From an uncultured Prevotella sp. (GTDB lineage: Bacteria > Bacteroidota > Bacteroidia > Bacteroidales > Bacteroidaceae), in assembly GCA_937901345.1 (NCBI GenBank), contig CALCHM010000005.1:1-13542 (forward strand): a DNA stretch of 13,542 nucleotides, in the 5' to 3' direction. The translations under genes were made by a program, and so were the position numbers. This document shows positions 5,497 to 13,300 of the stretch, in pieces. The notes beneath the pieces are model-generated. The model saw nothing but the letters and a program-made list of their open reading frames with translations. It searched no databases and had not been told where the DNA came from. Numbering within the stretch: the first letter of the stretch is position 1; each line of letters opens with the position of its first letter.

Positions 5497-5728
5497 TTCC
5501 TTGTGATTCGTGGAGTTTTCATTTCCAGGGGATCTCACGGATTTGCGCGGATTTGAAATAGAGTATGGAGTACAACTGCCTTGCGGGTTGTTTATTTGTC
5601 AACGTGATTACACGGATTATACTGTTTTGCAAGATCCTTGTGATCCTCGTGATCCGTGGAACTTTCATTTCCGGAGGATCTCACGGATTTGCGCGGATTT
5701 ATACTTGTGATTCGTGTGATTCGTGGAG
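5497..5728. repeat. Second C/D composite repeat cluster
   Basis: In order: a short family C core (5497-5515) lacking exactly one 9-nt step; its companion segment (5516-5554, with TTTCATTTCC and GGATCTCACGGATTTGCGCG); a family D unit (5598-5630); a full C core (5634-5661); its companion (5662-5700); and a last C core (5701-5728). From 5729 to 5870 only a degraded echo of the D flank (ATGCCTTGTTGTTG) is visible and no gene. Confidence 0.85.
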
Positions 5729-5872
5729 ACATGAATGCCTTGTTGTTGTTTATAATCTCAATTTGTCAGTTATTGGTAACAAAAGTGCTTGCTATCGCGG
5801 AGGCGGACTTTGTGTAAACTACGGTTTGAGGGTAAATCAGTGGAAAAAAGTAAAATTTAGGTAGGTGTTGTG

Positions 5873-5902
5873 TTGTTTGTTAATGAAATTTTTGTAACTT
5901 TG
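5873..5902 (+). promoter_or_regulatory. Promoter of the str operon
   Basis: TTG at 5873-5875 (with an overlapping TTTG at 5876-5879) and TAACTTTG at 5895-5902 are 19 nt apart in the TTG version, matching the Bacteroidetes -33/-7 consensus. The predicted start is around 5907, giving a leader of about 100 nt before rpsL. Confidence 0.8.
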
Positions 5903-5906
5903 CACC

Positions 5907-6009
5907 CCAAAAGGTGTAGTGTGCGCTTATGACAAGCGGAAAACACTGCAAAACTTCCTCAGTTTGAATACAAAATATAATATATAACAAACAAAAAAAT
6001 TAAAACAAA
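5907..6009 (+). promoter_or_regulatory. Structured 5' leader of the rpsL operon
   Basis: A two-part hairpin sits at the very start of the predicted transcript. The outer stem TGTAGTGT (5915-5922) pairs with ACACTGCA (5943-5950) with one G-T. The inner stem CGCTT (5924-5928) pairs with AAGCG (5934-5938). A 1x4 internal loop (G versus GAAA) separates them. The apical loop ATGAC contains the ATG of a 12-codon open frame (5929-5967). After it the leader is unstructured and A-rich up to the rpsL ATG. A ribosomal-protein autoregulatory role is inference. Confidence 0.55.
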
Positions 6010-6393
6010 ATGCCTACTATTTCACAATTGGTAAGAAAGGGTAGAAGCGTAGCTGCAGACAAGTCTAAGTCTCCTGCGTTGGATTCATGCCCTCAGCGTC
6101 GTGGCGTTTGTGTTCGTGTGTACACTACTACACCTAAGAAGCCTAACTCAGCAATGCGTAAAGTTGCTCGTGTTCGTTTGACAAACTCTAAGGAAGTTAA
6201 CTCTTACATCCCCGGTGAAGGTCACAACCTTCAGGAACACTCTATCGTTCTTGTTCGTGGTGGTCGTGTAAAGGACCTTCCTGGTGTACGTTACCACATC
6301 GTTCGCGGTACGCTCGATACTGCAGGTGTTGCTAACCGCACACAGCGTCGTTCTAAGTACGGTGCTAAGCGTCCTAAGGCTGCTAAGAAGTAA
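6010..6393 (+). CDS. rpsL: 30S ribosomal protein S12
   Basis: The 127-residue protein matches S12 end to end: 'MPTISQLVRKGR', 'CPQRRGVCVRVYTTTPKKPNSAMRKVARVRLTN', 'YIPGEGHNLQEHSIVLVRGGRVKDLPGVRYHIVRG' and 'RSKYGAKRPKAAKK'. S12 sits at the decoding centre of the small subunit and helps control fidelity. The lysines at 43-44 (TPKKPNS) and K88, whose changes give streptomycin resistance in other bacteria, are wild-type here. D89, the methylthiolation site in some bacteria, is present. The gene is first in the str operon, has an A-rich leader with no Shine-Dalgarno sequence, and uses a narrow codon set (GCT, GTT, CGT, AAG, GAA) typical of very high expression. Length and start agree with the family. 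Confidence 0.98.
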   Translation: MPTISQLVRKGRSVAADKSKSPALDSCPQRRGVCVRVYTTTPKKPNSAMRKVARVRLTNSKEVNSYIPGEGHNLQEHSIVLVRGGRVKDLPGVRYHIVRGTLDTAGVANRTQRRSKYGAKRPKAAKK

Positions 6394-6425
6394 TCTTTTG
6401 GCGTTAGTAACTGAAAAGAAACTTG

Positions 6426-6508
6426 GCAGGACTTCGTGTCCTGCATCTTTTTCAATTTTATAAATCTTTGGTTTGCACAAGGGTTGAGTAAACTCCAAGC
6501 GTGGAGTT
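6426..6508 (+). promoter_or_regulatory. Two hairpins in the rpsL-rpsG gap, candidate attenuator / S7 site
   Basis: Hairpin 1 is GCAGGAC (6426-6432), loop TTCGT, GTCCTGC (6438-6444), a perfect 7-bp stem followed by ATCTTTTTC, so it resembles a weak intrinsic terminator inside the operon. Hairpin 2 is AACTCCA (6491-6497), loop AGCG, TGGAGTT (6502-6508), also a perfect 7-bp stem, 40 nt before rpsG. In E. coli the rpsL-rpsG gap is the binding site for S7 autoregulation. The position here is the same; the function is inference. Confidence 0.6.
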
Positions 6509-6548
6509 GAAGACGTATGATGCAGCCTACAAAAACCAATTTTCTACA

Positions 6549-7025
6549 ATGAGAAAAGCAAAACCTAAAAAGCGTTTGGTTCTTCCCGATCCTGTTTATG
6601 GAGACCAGAAGGTTTCTAAGTTCGTTAACCACCTTATGTACGATGGTAAGAAGAATGTTTCTTACGAAATCTTCTATAGCGCCCTCGCTATCGTAGGTGA
6701 AAAGATGAAGGACTCTGAAAAGTCTGCTCTCGAAATCTGGAAGGAAGCGCTTGCTAAGATTACTCCCCAGGTTGAAGTTAAGTCTCGCCGTATCGGTGGT
6801 GCTACTTTCCAGGTGCCCACAGAAATCCGCCCCGACCGCAAGGAATCTGTTTCTATGAAGAACATGATTGGTTACGCACGTAAGCGTGGTGGTAAGACTA
6901 TGGCTGACAAGCTCGCAGCTGAAATTATGGATGCATACAACGAACAGGGTGGTGCATTCAAGCGTAAGGAAGATATGCACCGTATGGCTGAAGCTAACCG
7001 TGCGTTCGCTCACTTCAGATTCTAA
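6549..7025 (+). CDS. rpsG: 30S ribosomal protein S7
   Basis: The 158-residue protein reads 'MRKAKPKKRLVLPDPVYGDQKVSKFVNHLMYDGKKNVSYEIFYSAL', then 'SRRIGGATFQVPTEIRPDRKESVSMKNMIGYARKRGGKTMADKLAAEIMDAYNEQGGAFKRKEDMHRMAEANRAFAHFRF', the S7 pattern throughout. S7 nucleates assembly of the 3' major domain of 16S rRNA and forms the head of the small subunit near the E site. The frame is open further upstream (a GTG at 6501 is possible), but ATG 6549 gives the family's usual length and N-terminus, and the upstream part contains hairpin 2. It lies 155 nt after rpsL and 21 nt before fusA, in one operon. Codon use is that of a highly expressed gene. Confidence 0.98.
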   Translation: MRKAKPKKRLVLPDPVYGDQKVSKFVNHLMYDGKKNVSYEIFYSALAIVGEKMKDSEKSALEIWKEALAKITPQVEVKSRRIGGATFQVPTEIRPDRKESVSMKNMIGYARKRGGKTMADKLAAEIMDAYNEQGGAFKRKEDMHRMAEANRAFAHFRF

Positions 7026-7046
7026 TCCCTTTTAATACTGAAAGAC

Positions 7047-9167
7047 ATGGCAAAAAATGATTTGCACTTGACGCGTAACATCGGTATCATGGCTCACATC
7101 GATGCCGGTAAGACTACAACGTCTGAGCGTATCCTTTTCTACACAGGTAAGACTCACAAGATCGGTGAAGTACACGAAGGTGGCGCTACAATGGACTGGA
7201 TGGAGCAGGAACAGGAACGTGGTATTACTATCACTTCTGCTGCTACAACTACTTACTGGAACTACGCTAATACTCAGTATAAGATCAACCTCATCGACAC
7301 TCCGGGACACGTTGACTTTACTGCTGAAGTAGAACGTTCGCTCCGTGTACTTGATGGTGCTGTTGCTGCTTATTGTGCTGTAGGTGGTGTTGAACCTCAG
7401 TCTGAAACTGTATGGCGCCAGGCTGATAAGTACAATGTTCCCCGTATTGCATACGTAAATAAGATGGACCGTTCTGGTGCTGACTTCTTTGAAGTAGTAC
7501 GCCAGATGAAGGCGGTGCTCGGTGCAAATCCTGCTCCCATCGCAATTCCTATCGGTGCTGAAGAAACTTTCAAGGGTATCGTTGACCTCATCGACATGAA
7601 GGCGATCTTCTGGCACGATGAAACAATGGGTGCTGACTACAGCGTAGAAGAAATTCCTGCTAACCTCGTTGACGAAGCTGAAGAATGGCGTGCAAAGCTC
7701 GTTGAATCTGCTGCTGAAACTGACGAAGCGCTCATGGAAAAGTTCTTCGAAGATCCTTCTTCAATCACTAAGGAAGAACTCGTTGCTGCTATCCGTAAGG
7801 CTACACTCGCAATGGATATCGTTCCTATGACTTGTGGTTCTTCATTTAAGAACAAGGGTGTGCAGAAGTTGCTCGACTACGTTTGTATGTTCCTTCCCTC
7901 TCCTATGGATGGTGGTGCTACAATCGGTACAAACCCCGAAACTGGTGAAGAAGAAAGTCGTATGCCTTCTGAAGATGAAAAGACTTCTGCTCTTGCGTTT
8001 AAGATTGCTACTGACCCCTATGTTGGTCGCTTGACATTCTTCCGCGTTTACTCTGGTAAGGTTGAAGCTGGTTCTTACATCTACAACGTTCGTTCAGGTA
8101 AGAAGGAACGCGTATCTCGCCTCTTCCAGATGCACTCAAGCAAGCAGAATCCTGTTGACTTGATCGCTGCTGGTGATATCGGTGCTGGTGTAGGTTTCAA
8201 GGATATCCGTACTGGTGACACGCTCTCTTCTGAAGATGCTCCCCTCGTACTCGAATCTATGGACTTCCCCGATCCCGTTATCGGTATTGCAGTTGAACCC
8301 AAGACTCAGAAGGACCTCGATAAGCTTTCTAACGGTCTCGCTAAGCTCGCTGAAGAAGACCCCACATTTACAGTTAAGACTGACGAACAGTCTGGTCAGA
8401 CAGTGATCTCTGGTATGGGTGAACTTCACCTCGATATCATCATCGACCGTCTTAAGCGTGAATTCAAGGTAGAATGTAACCAGGGTAAGCCCCAGGTTAA
8501 CTACAAGGAAGCTATTACGAAGACTGTTAACCTCCGCGAAGTTTACAAGAAGCAGTCTGGTGGTCGCGGTAAGTTCGCTGATATCATCGTTAATGTTGGT
8601 CCTGTTGATGAAGACTTCACTCAGGGTGGTCTCCAGTTTGTAAACAAGGTAACTGGTGGTAACATTCCTAAGGAATTCATCCCCTCTGTACAGAAGGGCT
8701 TCGAAAACGCTATGAAGAGCGGTGTGCTCGGTGGTTATCCCCTTGACAGCCTCAAGGTAGAATTGCTCGATGGTTCATTCCACCCCGTTGACTCTGACCA
8801 GTTGTCTTTCGAAATCGCAGCGCTCCAGGCTTACAAGAACGCATGTGCTCAGGCTGGTCCCGTATTGATGGAACCTCTCATGAAGTTGGAAGTTGTTACT
8901 CCCGAAGAAAACATGGGTGACGTTATCGGTGACTTGAACAAGCGTCGTGGTCAGGTTGAAGGTATGGAAAGCAGCCGTTCTGGTGCACGTATCGTTAAGG
9001 CTAAGGTGCCCCTCGCAGAAATGTTCGGTTATGTAACTGCACTCCGTACTATCACTTCTGGTCGTGCTACTTCTTCAATGGTTTACCACAGCCACATCGC
9101 ACTCTCTTCTAACATCGCTCGCGAAGTGCTCGAAGAAGTTAAGGGTCGCGTAGATCTCGTGAAGTAA
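7047..9167 (+). CDS. fusA: Translation elongation factor G
   Basis: The 706-residue translational GTPase moves tRNAs and mRNA through the ribosome after peptide-bond formation. The G-domain motifs are intact: G1 'AHIDAGKT' (16-23), G2 'RGITI' (58-62), G3 'DTPGH' (84-88, with the catalytic H88) and G4 'NKMD' (138-141). Domains II-V follow at the expected length, with 'GMGELHLDIIIDRLKREF' in domain III, 'GRGKFADIIV' at the start of domain IV and 'EPLMKLEVVTPEENMGDVIGDLNKRRGQVEGM' in domain V. Some Bacteroides carry a second EF-G paralogue reported to work without GTP hydrolysis; the location in the str operon and the intact catalytic motifs here indicate the ordinary housekeeping form. It starts 21 nt after rpsG. 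Leucine is mostly CTC and glutamate almost always GAA, marking very strong codon selection. Confidence 0.98.
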   Translation: MAKNDLHLTRNIGIMAHIDAGKTTTSERILFYTGKTHKIGEVHEGGATMDWMEQEQERGITITSAATTTYWNYANTQYKINLIDTPGHVDFTAEVERSLRVLDGAVAAYCAVGGVEPQSETVWRQADKYNVPRIAYVNKMDRSGADFFEVVRQMKAVLGANPAPIAIPIGAEETFKGIVDLIDMKAIFWHDETMGADYSVEEIPANLVDEAEEWRAKLVESAAETDEALMEKFFEDPSSITKEELVAAIRKATLAMDIVPMTCGSSFKNKGVQKLLDYVCMFLPSPMDGGATIGTNPETGEEESRMPSEDEKTSALAFKIATDPYVGRLTFFRVYSGKVEAGSYIYNVRSGKKERVSRLFQMHSSKQNPVDLIAAGDIGAGVGFKDIRTGDTLSSEDAPLVLESMDFPDPVIGIAVEPKTQKDLDKLSNGLAKLAEEDPTFTVKTDEQSGQTVISGMGELHLDIIIDRLKREFKVECNQGKPQVNYKEAITKTVNLREVYKKQSGGRGKFADIIVNVGPVDEDFTQGGLQFVNKVTGGNIPKEFIPSVQKGFENAMKSGVLGGYPLDSLKVELLDGSFHPVDSDQLSFEIAALQAYKNACAQAGPVLMEPLMKLEVVTPEENMGDVIGDLNKRRGQVEGMESSRSGARIVKAKVPLAEMFGYVTALRTITSGRATSSMVYHSHIALSSNIAREVLEEVKGRVDLVK

Positions 9168-9200
9168 TTCACATCCTCTAAAACAATCACTACTTTGCGT

Positions 9201-9237
9201 GCAGGCAGGCTAACGAATGACTCTTAGCCTGTACTGC
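9201..9237 (+). promoter_or_regulatory. Hairpin in the fusA-rpsJ gap
   Basis: CAGGCTAA (9206-9213) pairs perfectly with TTAGCCTG (9224-9231) over a 10-nt loop, and GCAG (9201-9204) can extend the stem with CTGC (9234-9237) across a small bulge. There is no T-tract, so it is not a standard terminator. A promoter-like CTACTTTGC lies just upstream (9190-9198), one base short of TAnnTTTG. It could be an rpsJ leader structure or an RNA-processing site (inference). Confidence 0.6.
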
Positions 9238-9266
9238 TCGGAAAGTTTAAAAACACAATTAATATA

Positions 9267-9572
9267 ATGAGTCAAAAAATTCGTATCAAGTTGAAGTCTT
9301 ACGACCACACGCTCGTTGACAAGTCAGCAGCTAAGATTGTGGCATCAGTTAAGGCTACAGGTGCGGTAGTTAGCGGTCCAATTCCTCTCCCTACTCGCAA
9401 GCGTATCATCACTGTTAACCGTTCTACATTCGTTAACAAGAAGTCACGCGAACAGTTCGAAGTATCAACATTCAAGCGTCTCATCGACATCTACAGTTCA
9501 ACTCCTAAGACTGTTGACGCGCTTATGAAGCTCGAACTTCCTTGCGGCGTTGAAGTTGAAATCAAGGTCTAG
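9267..9572 (+). CDS. rpsJ: 30S ribosomal protein S10
   Basis: The 101-residue protein matches S10 throughout: 'MSQKIRIKLKSYDHTLVDKSAAKIVASVKATGAVVSGPIPLPTRKRIITVNRSTFVNKKSREQFEVSTFKRLIDIYSSTPKTVDALMKLELPCGVEVEIKV'. S10 belongs to the head of the small subunit, and in other bacteria also joins NusB in transcription antitermination. It is the last gene of the visible str operon, 99 nt after fusA, with an AT-rich leader and no Shine-Dalgarno sequence. In Bacteroidetes rpsJ is normally followed directly by rplC, rplD, rplW and rplB. Here the next 280 nt are AT-rich non-coding DNA and then an unrelated regulator, so the usual S10 cluster is broken at this point. Confidence 0.98.
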   Translation: MSQKIRIKLKSYDHTLVDKSAAKIVASVKATGAVVSGPIPLPTRKRIITVNRSTFVNKKSREQFEVSTFKRLIDIYSSTPKTVDALMKLELPCGVEVEIKV

Positions 9573-9856
9573 TCTTTAACAAATTAAAAACTTACGTCGT
9601 TCAAAAAGCGCTGGTTGCGATAAATCAGGAAAAAGTGAAAAAAGTGATATTTTGGTGAAGTCTGATTATCAAAAAATATAGCAAAATTTGATTTTCATTC
9701 CGAAAACTTAAAATATTTGCAAAATATTCGGATAATTGCATGAAATCCTTATTATTTTACTTTTCCGTTTATTTAACTTTGCAGCAGATTTTGAAGGCGT
9801 AAACTCCTTCACTAAGTTATTGATACACTAAAGTTAGACGTGACAGCGGTGTATGT
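9573..9856 (+). promoter_or_regulatory. AT-rich gap with the promoter of the AraC-type gene
   Basis: This gap has no good open frame. TAACTTTG at 9774-9781 matches the Bacteroidetes -7 element, but no clear TTG/TTTG lies 19-20 nt upstream, so the promoter may need an activator. Just upstream, AATATT-TGCAA-AATATT inside CCGAA...TTCGG (about 9697-9731) forms a dyad that could be a regulator site. No clear terminator for the str operon was found after rpsJ. Confidence 0.45.
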
Positions 9857-9898
9857 GTGGAACCTGGGAGGAGAAAACTAAGTTTTGATGTAACTTCT

Positions 9899-10261
9899 AT
9901 GATGCGACAATCACATGAGGAAATTTACACCAAAGTATGCGAGTGCTTAGAAACTCGAAAGGTGTATCTTGATCCCAATCTGTCGCTTGCGCGCTTCAGC
10001 GCAATGATAGGAACCAATACGACATACTTGTCTAATACAATTAATGACAGGTTTGGCAAAAATTTTCATACCCTTATTAACGACTATCGTATCCGATATG
10101 TTGTAGAACTGTTGAAGAATGGTGAGAAAAGAACCGAGTTGCACACCTTGTGTGGGTACTTGGCAAAAAGTTCTTTTTATGATGCCTTTCAGAAACGAAT
10201 GGGGATGAGTCCTCAGCGCTTCCAGCGTATGCTGGCAGGTGACGAGTCGCCAGAGTCGTGA
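9899..10261 (+). CDS. Small AraC-family DNA-binding protein (HTH domain only)
   Basis: The 120-residue protein is an AraC/XylS DNA-binding domain with both helix-turn-helix units: the first at about residues 28-52 ('LSLARFSAMIGTNTTYLSNTIND') and the second at about 80-108 ('ELHTLCGYLAKSSFYDAFQKRMGMSPQRF', with the typical SSF..AFQ...G.SPQ.F ending). In Bacteroidetes this domain usually sits at the C-terminus of a much larger membrane or two-component protein. Here no sensor part precedes it: the frame is closed by a stop at 9821. I chose the ATG at 9899; a GTG at 9857 would add 14 residues of no known domain. It could be a stand-alone regulator or the preserved tail of a larger gene. A TAACTTTG element upstream favours a living gene. 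It lies 83 nt before the large lipoprotein gene in the same direction, so it may regulate it or be co-transcribed (inference). Confidence 0.82.
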   Translation: MMRQSHEEIYTKVCECLETRKVYLDPNLSLARFSAMIGTNTTYLSNTINDRFGKNFHTLINDYRIRYVVELLKNGEKRTELHTLCGYLAKSSFYDAFQKRMGMSPQRFQRMLAGDESPES

Positions 10262-10344
10262 TGGGCGTTTTATCATCTTTGGAAAGTGGTACCAAAACTT
10301 AATACAAACATTTAAAACCTATTTATTAATTTAATATTTTTTTT

Positions 10345-13300
10345 ATGAGAAGAAAATTTATTGGTGCTCTCTTGTTTGGTGCGCTCCTCGTTGCGCCCAC
10401 TAGCACTTTTGTATCTTGCTCTGATTACGATGATGAAATCGATAATCTCCAGGCACAGATCAATGCTAACAAGTCAGAGATGGGAACACTTGTTTCTGAC
10501 AAGATTACTGCTGTTGAAGCTGTAATCGCTAATCTCGAAGCTGCTGACGCTACTATCGAAGCTCAGCTCGCTGACCTCGAAGAAGCTGATGCTGCTACTA
10601 TGGCTGCTGCTCAGTCGCTCATTCAGCAGGCTGCTGGAGAATTGATGGGTTCTATGCAGGCTGTAGTTGAAATGGTTAAGGGTAACGCTGCTTCTATCGC
10701 AGATCTCGTTGCTGCTGATGCAAAGCTCCAGACTGCTATTGAAGCTGCTCAGGCTAAGGCTGACGCTGCTTACACATTGGCAGAGGCTGCTGACGCTAAG
10801 GCTCAGAAAGCTTTGGATGATTTGGCAACTGTAAAGAAATCTCTCGAAGATCAGATTACAGCTCTCGACGCTAAGCTCGTTGAAGAACTTGCAAAGCTCG
10901 CTAAGGCTGATGCTGCTGTTTCTGCTCAGATCGCTGCTCTCGAAAAAGCTGGTGAGACTGTAAACGGTGAATTGGCTAAGCTCGCTAAGGCTATCGCTGA
11001 TCAGAAGACTGATCTTGAAAAGGTTATCGCTAACGCTGTAGCTAAGGTTCAGGCTGAAGTTGACGGTCTCGAAACAACAGTTGCTAACCTTCAGAAGTCT
11101 TTCAACACTGCTACAACTGAATTGCAGAACGAAATCACCGCAGTTAAGACTGGTGTTCAGAACGTAGTTGCAAGCGTTGACGCTTTGGCTGCTGAAATGG
11201 AAATCCTCGGTATGTTGCTCCGTGCAGAACTCAAGTCTATGGTGTTCGAACCTCAGTACTACTACCACGGTATCGAAGCTATGGCTGCTGTTTCTTACAA
11301 CTTCGAGTCAAAGAGCACTTATGCTGTAAATCCTGATGATGATTTCAGTACCGACGCTCCTTATGACTTTGTTGCTAAGAAGGTAATGCCTGTTCTTTCT
11401 GCAACTTATCACCTCAATCCTTCTAACGCTGCTGTTGATACAGAAGATGCTAGCAAGTTCAACTTCGTAGTTCTCGATCGCAACTATGTTAAGGCAACTG
11501 GTGAAACTTTCGCTCCTGTTGTTGAAAGTGCTTCTGTAGAAGATGGTATGCTCACTGTTCTTGCTAACGTACCTAACGCTGAAGAAATCAAGGATATCGA
11601 GGCTGATGGTCAGGTTACAGTTTTGGCACTCCAGTACAACAAGGGCGTTGCTGCTGAAGCAGAAGATACTGTTATCACTTCTGACTATGCTGCTGTTCGT
11701 GCCGTTGAGTATAAGGACCTCGTTCTTAACTTCGCAGGTACAACTTGTACACACCTCTACCAGACTGCTGCTGAAGCTATCCAAAACGATCCTCAGGTAG
11801 AAATCGTTTGGAATGACAATGATGGTCTTGACCTCGATGAATTGGTAAATACTCACTTCGATGACAATACAGGTGCTCACCAGAGCCTTGATGCTATGGC
11901 TGCTGATGGTACAGCTGCGAAGCTCGGTTTCGTATACTCTTACGATCTCGTAGGTTGGCACGATGGTGCAAACGCTACTTCTGAAACTGCTCACCTCGGT
12001 TACAACACTGAAAACAACCGCGTTCGCGCTCAGATGCCTAAGGATGGTAAGTGGCAGAGCTCATTTGAAGCAGAACAGAACAAGGCTTCTATCGACCGTC
12101 AACCCCTCGTACGTGTTACATTGACTTACACTAAGGGTGGTGTTAACTATAAGGCTGCTGTAGGTTACATCAAGTTTGTTATTGTTGAAGAAGCAACTAC
12201 ACCTACTCCCGCTGATCCTAAGTTCGTAACAGTTCAGTTCCCCTACTGGAACGACGCTTACACTGTAAATTGTGGTGGTGATGTATTCAAGAACAAGTTG
12301 ACATGGTGGCAGGTTGAAGAAAAGATCCTTGCTCTCGTTAACATGTCTAAGGATGTATTTGAAGCTACTTACGAAATCGACGGTACTTCTTACGTATTTG
12401 ACCAGTATGCTACAGACGGTCTCACACCCACAACTCCTCTTCTCCCTGCAGGTGTTGTAGAACAGACTAAGGTTGACGTTGATGGTCACGAAACTGAAGT
12501 TATTCTTTGGACTCTTACAAACAATGAAGCTTACGAAATCTTCAAGCAGGCTAACTCTGTAACAGTATATGTTCGTTATCAGTTGAAGGCTGGTATGAGA
12601 GCTAAGAACGACTACGTTTATGTTGCTCTCACTTGGACTCCTTCTGCTATCAACATTACTCCCGTAGCTCAGATCGCTAACGAATCTAAGATTAAGGAAT
12701 ACTGGTACGCTAAGAATAGCATTGAAGCTGGTTCTGGTTACAGCGATGTTCACATCAATGTTGAAGTTCCTGGTCAGCAAAACTCAGACTGTGAATTCAC
12801 AACAGACTTGAAGAACACATTCGTTAAGAACGAATTGCCCGCAATTTCTGGTCTCGCTGAAGTTTACGAACACCTCGCTGCTACTGGTGTAGGTCAGATC
12901 AAGACTGTATTTGTTGAAGAAACTGCTCTTTACACTAACGTTCCTGGTGCTTCTGGTCAGCTCTATAACCTCTACGTATCTGCAGATGGTTCTAAGTTGC
13001 TCACTGGTGTCGATGTTGAAGTTGCTTCTATCACTGCTGATGGTGTTATTACTGTAGCTCAAACAGCTGAAGCTAAGGATTTGTTGAACAACGAAATCCA
13101 CAACAAGCTCGGCGATAAGGAAACTCTCACTGCAAAGGTTGGTTTCGAATACACTACTTGTGCTCCCGTTAACACAGTAGCTCTTGAAAACAACACATTC
13201 TATGTGAAGATTCTCCGTCCCGTAAGCGTAACTGAAGGTACTGCAGAATTTGAAGATGCTCAGACTAATGGTTCACGTGCTCTCGTTCACTTCGAATTCA

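Noticed and set aside
5033..5864. Several open frames of 66-99 codons through the repeat region on the plus strand
   Set aside because: They translate the C and D repeats in different frames (repeated CDPRDPW-type peptides), overlap each other, and have no promoter or family resemblance.
6501..6548. Upstream GTG start that would extend rpsG by 16 residues
   Set aside because: S7 proteins start at the equivalent of ATG 6549, and the extension would run through a perfect hairpin.
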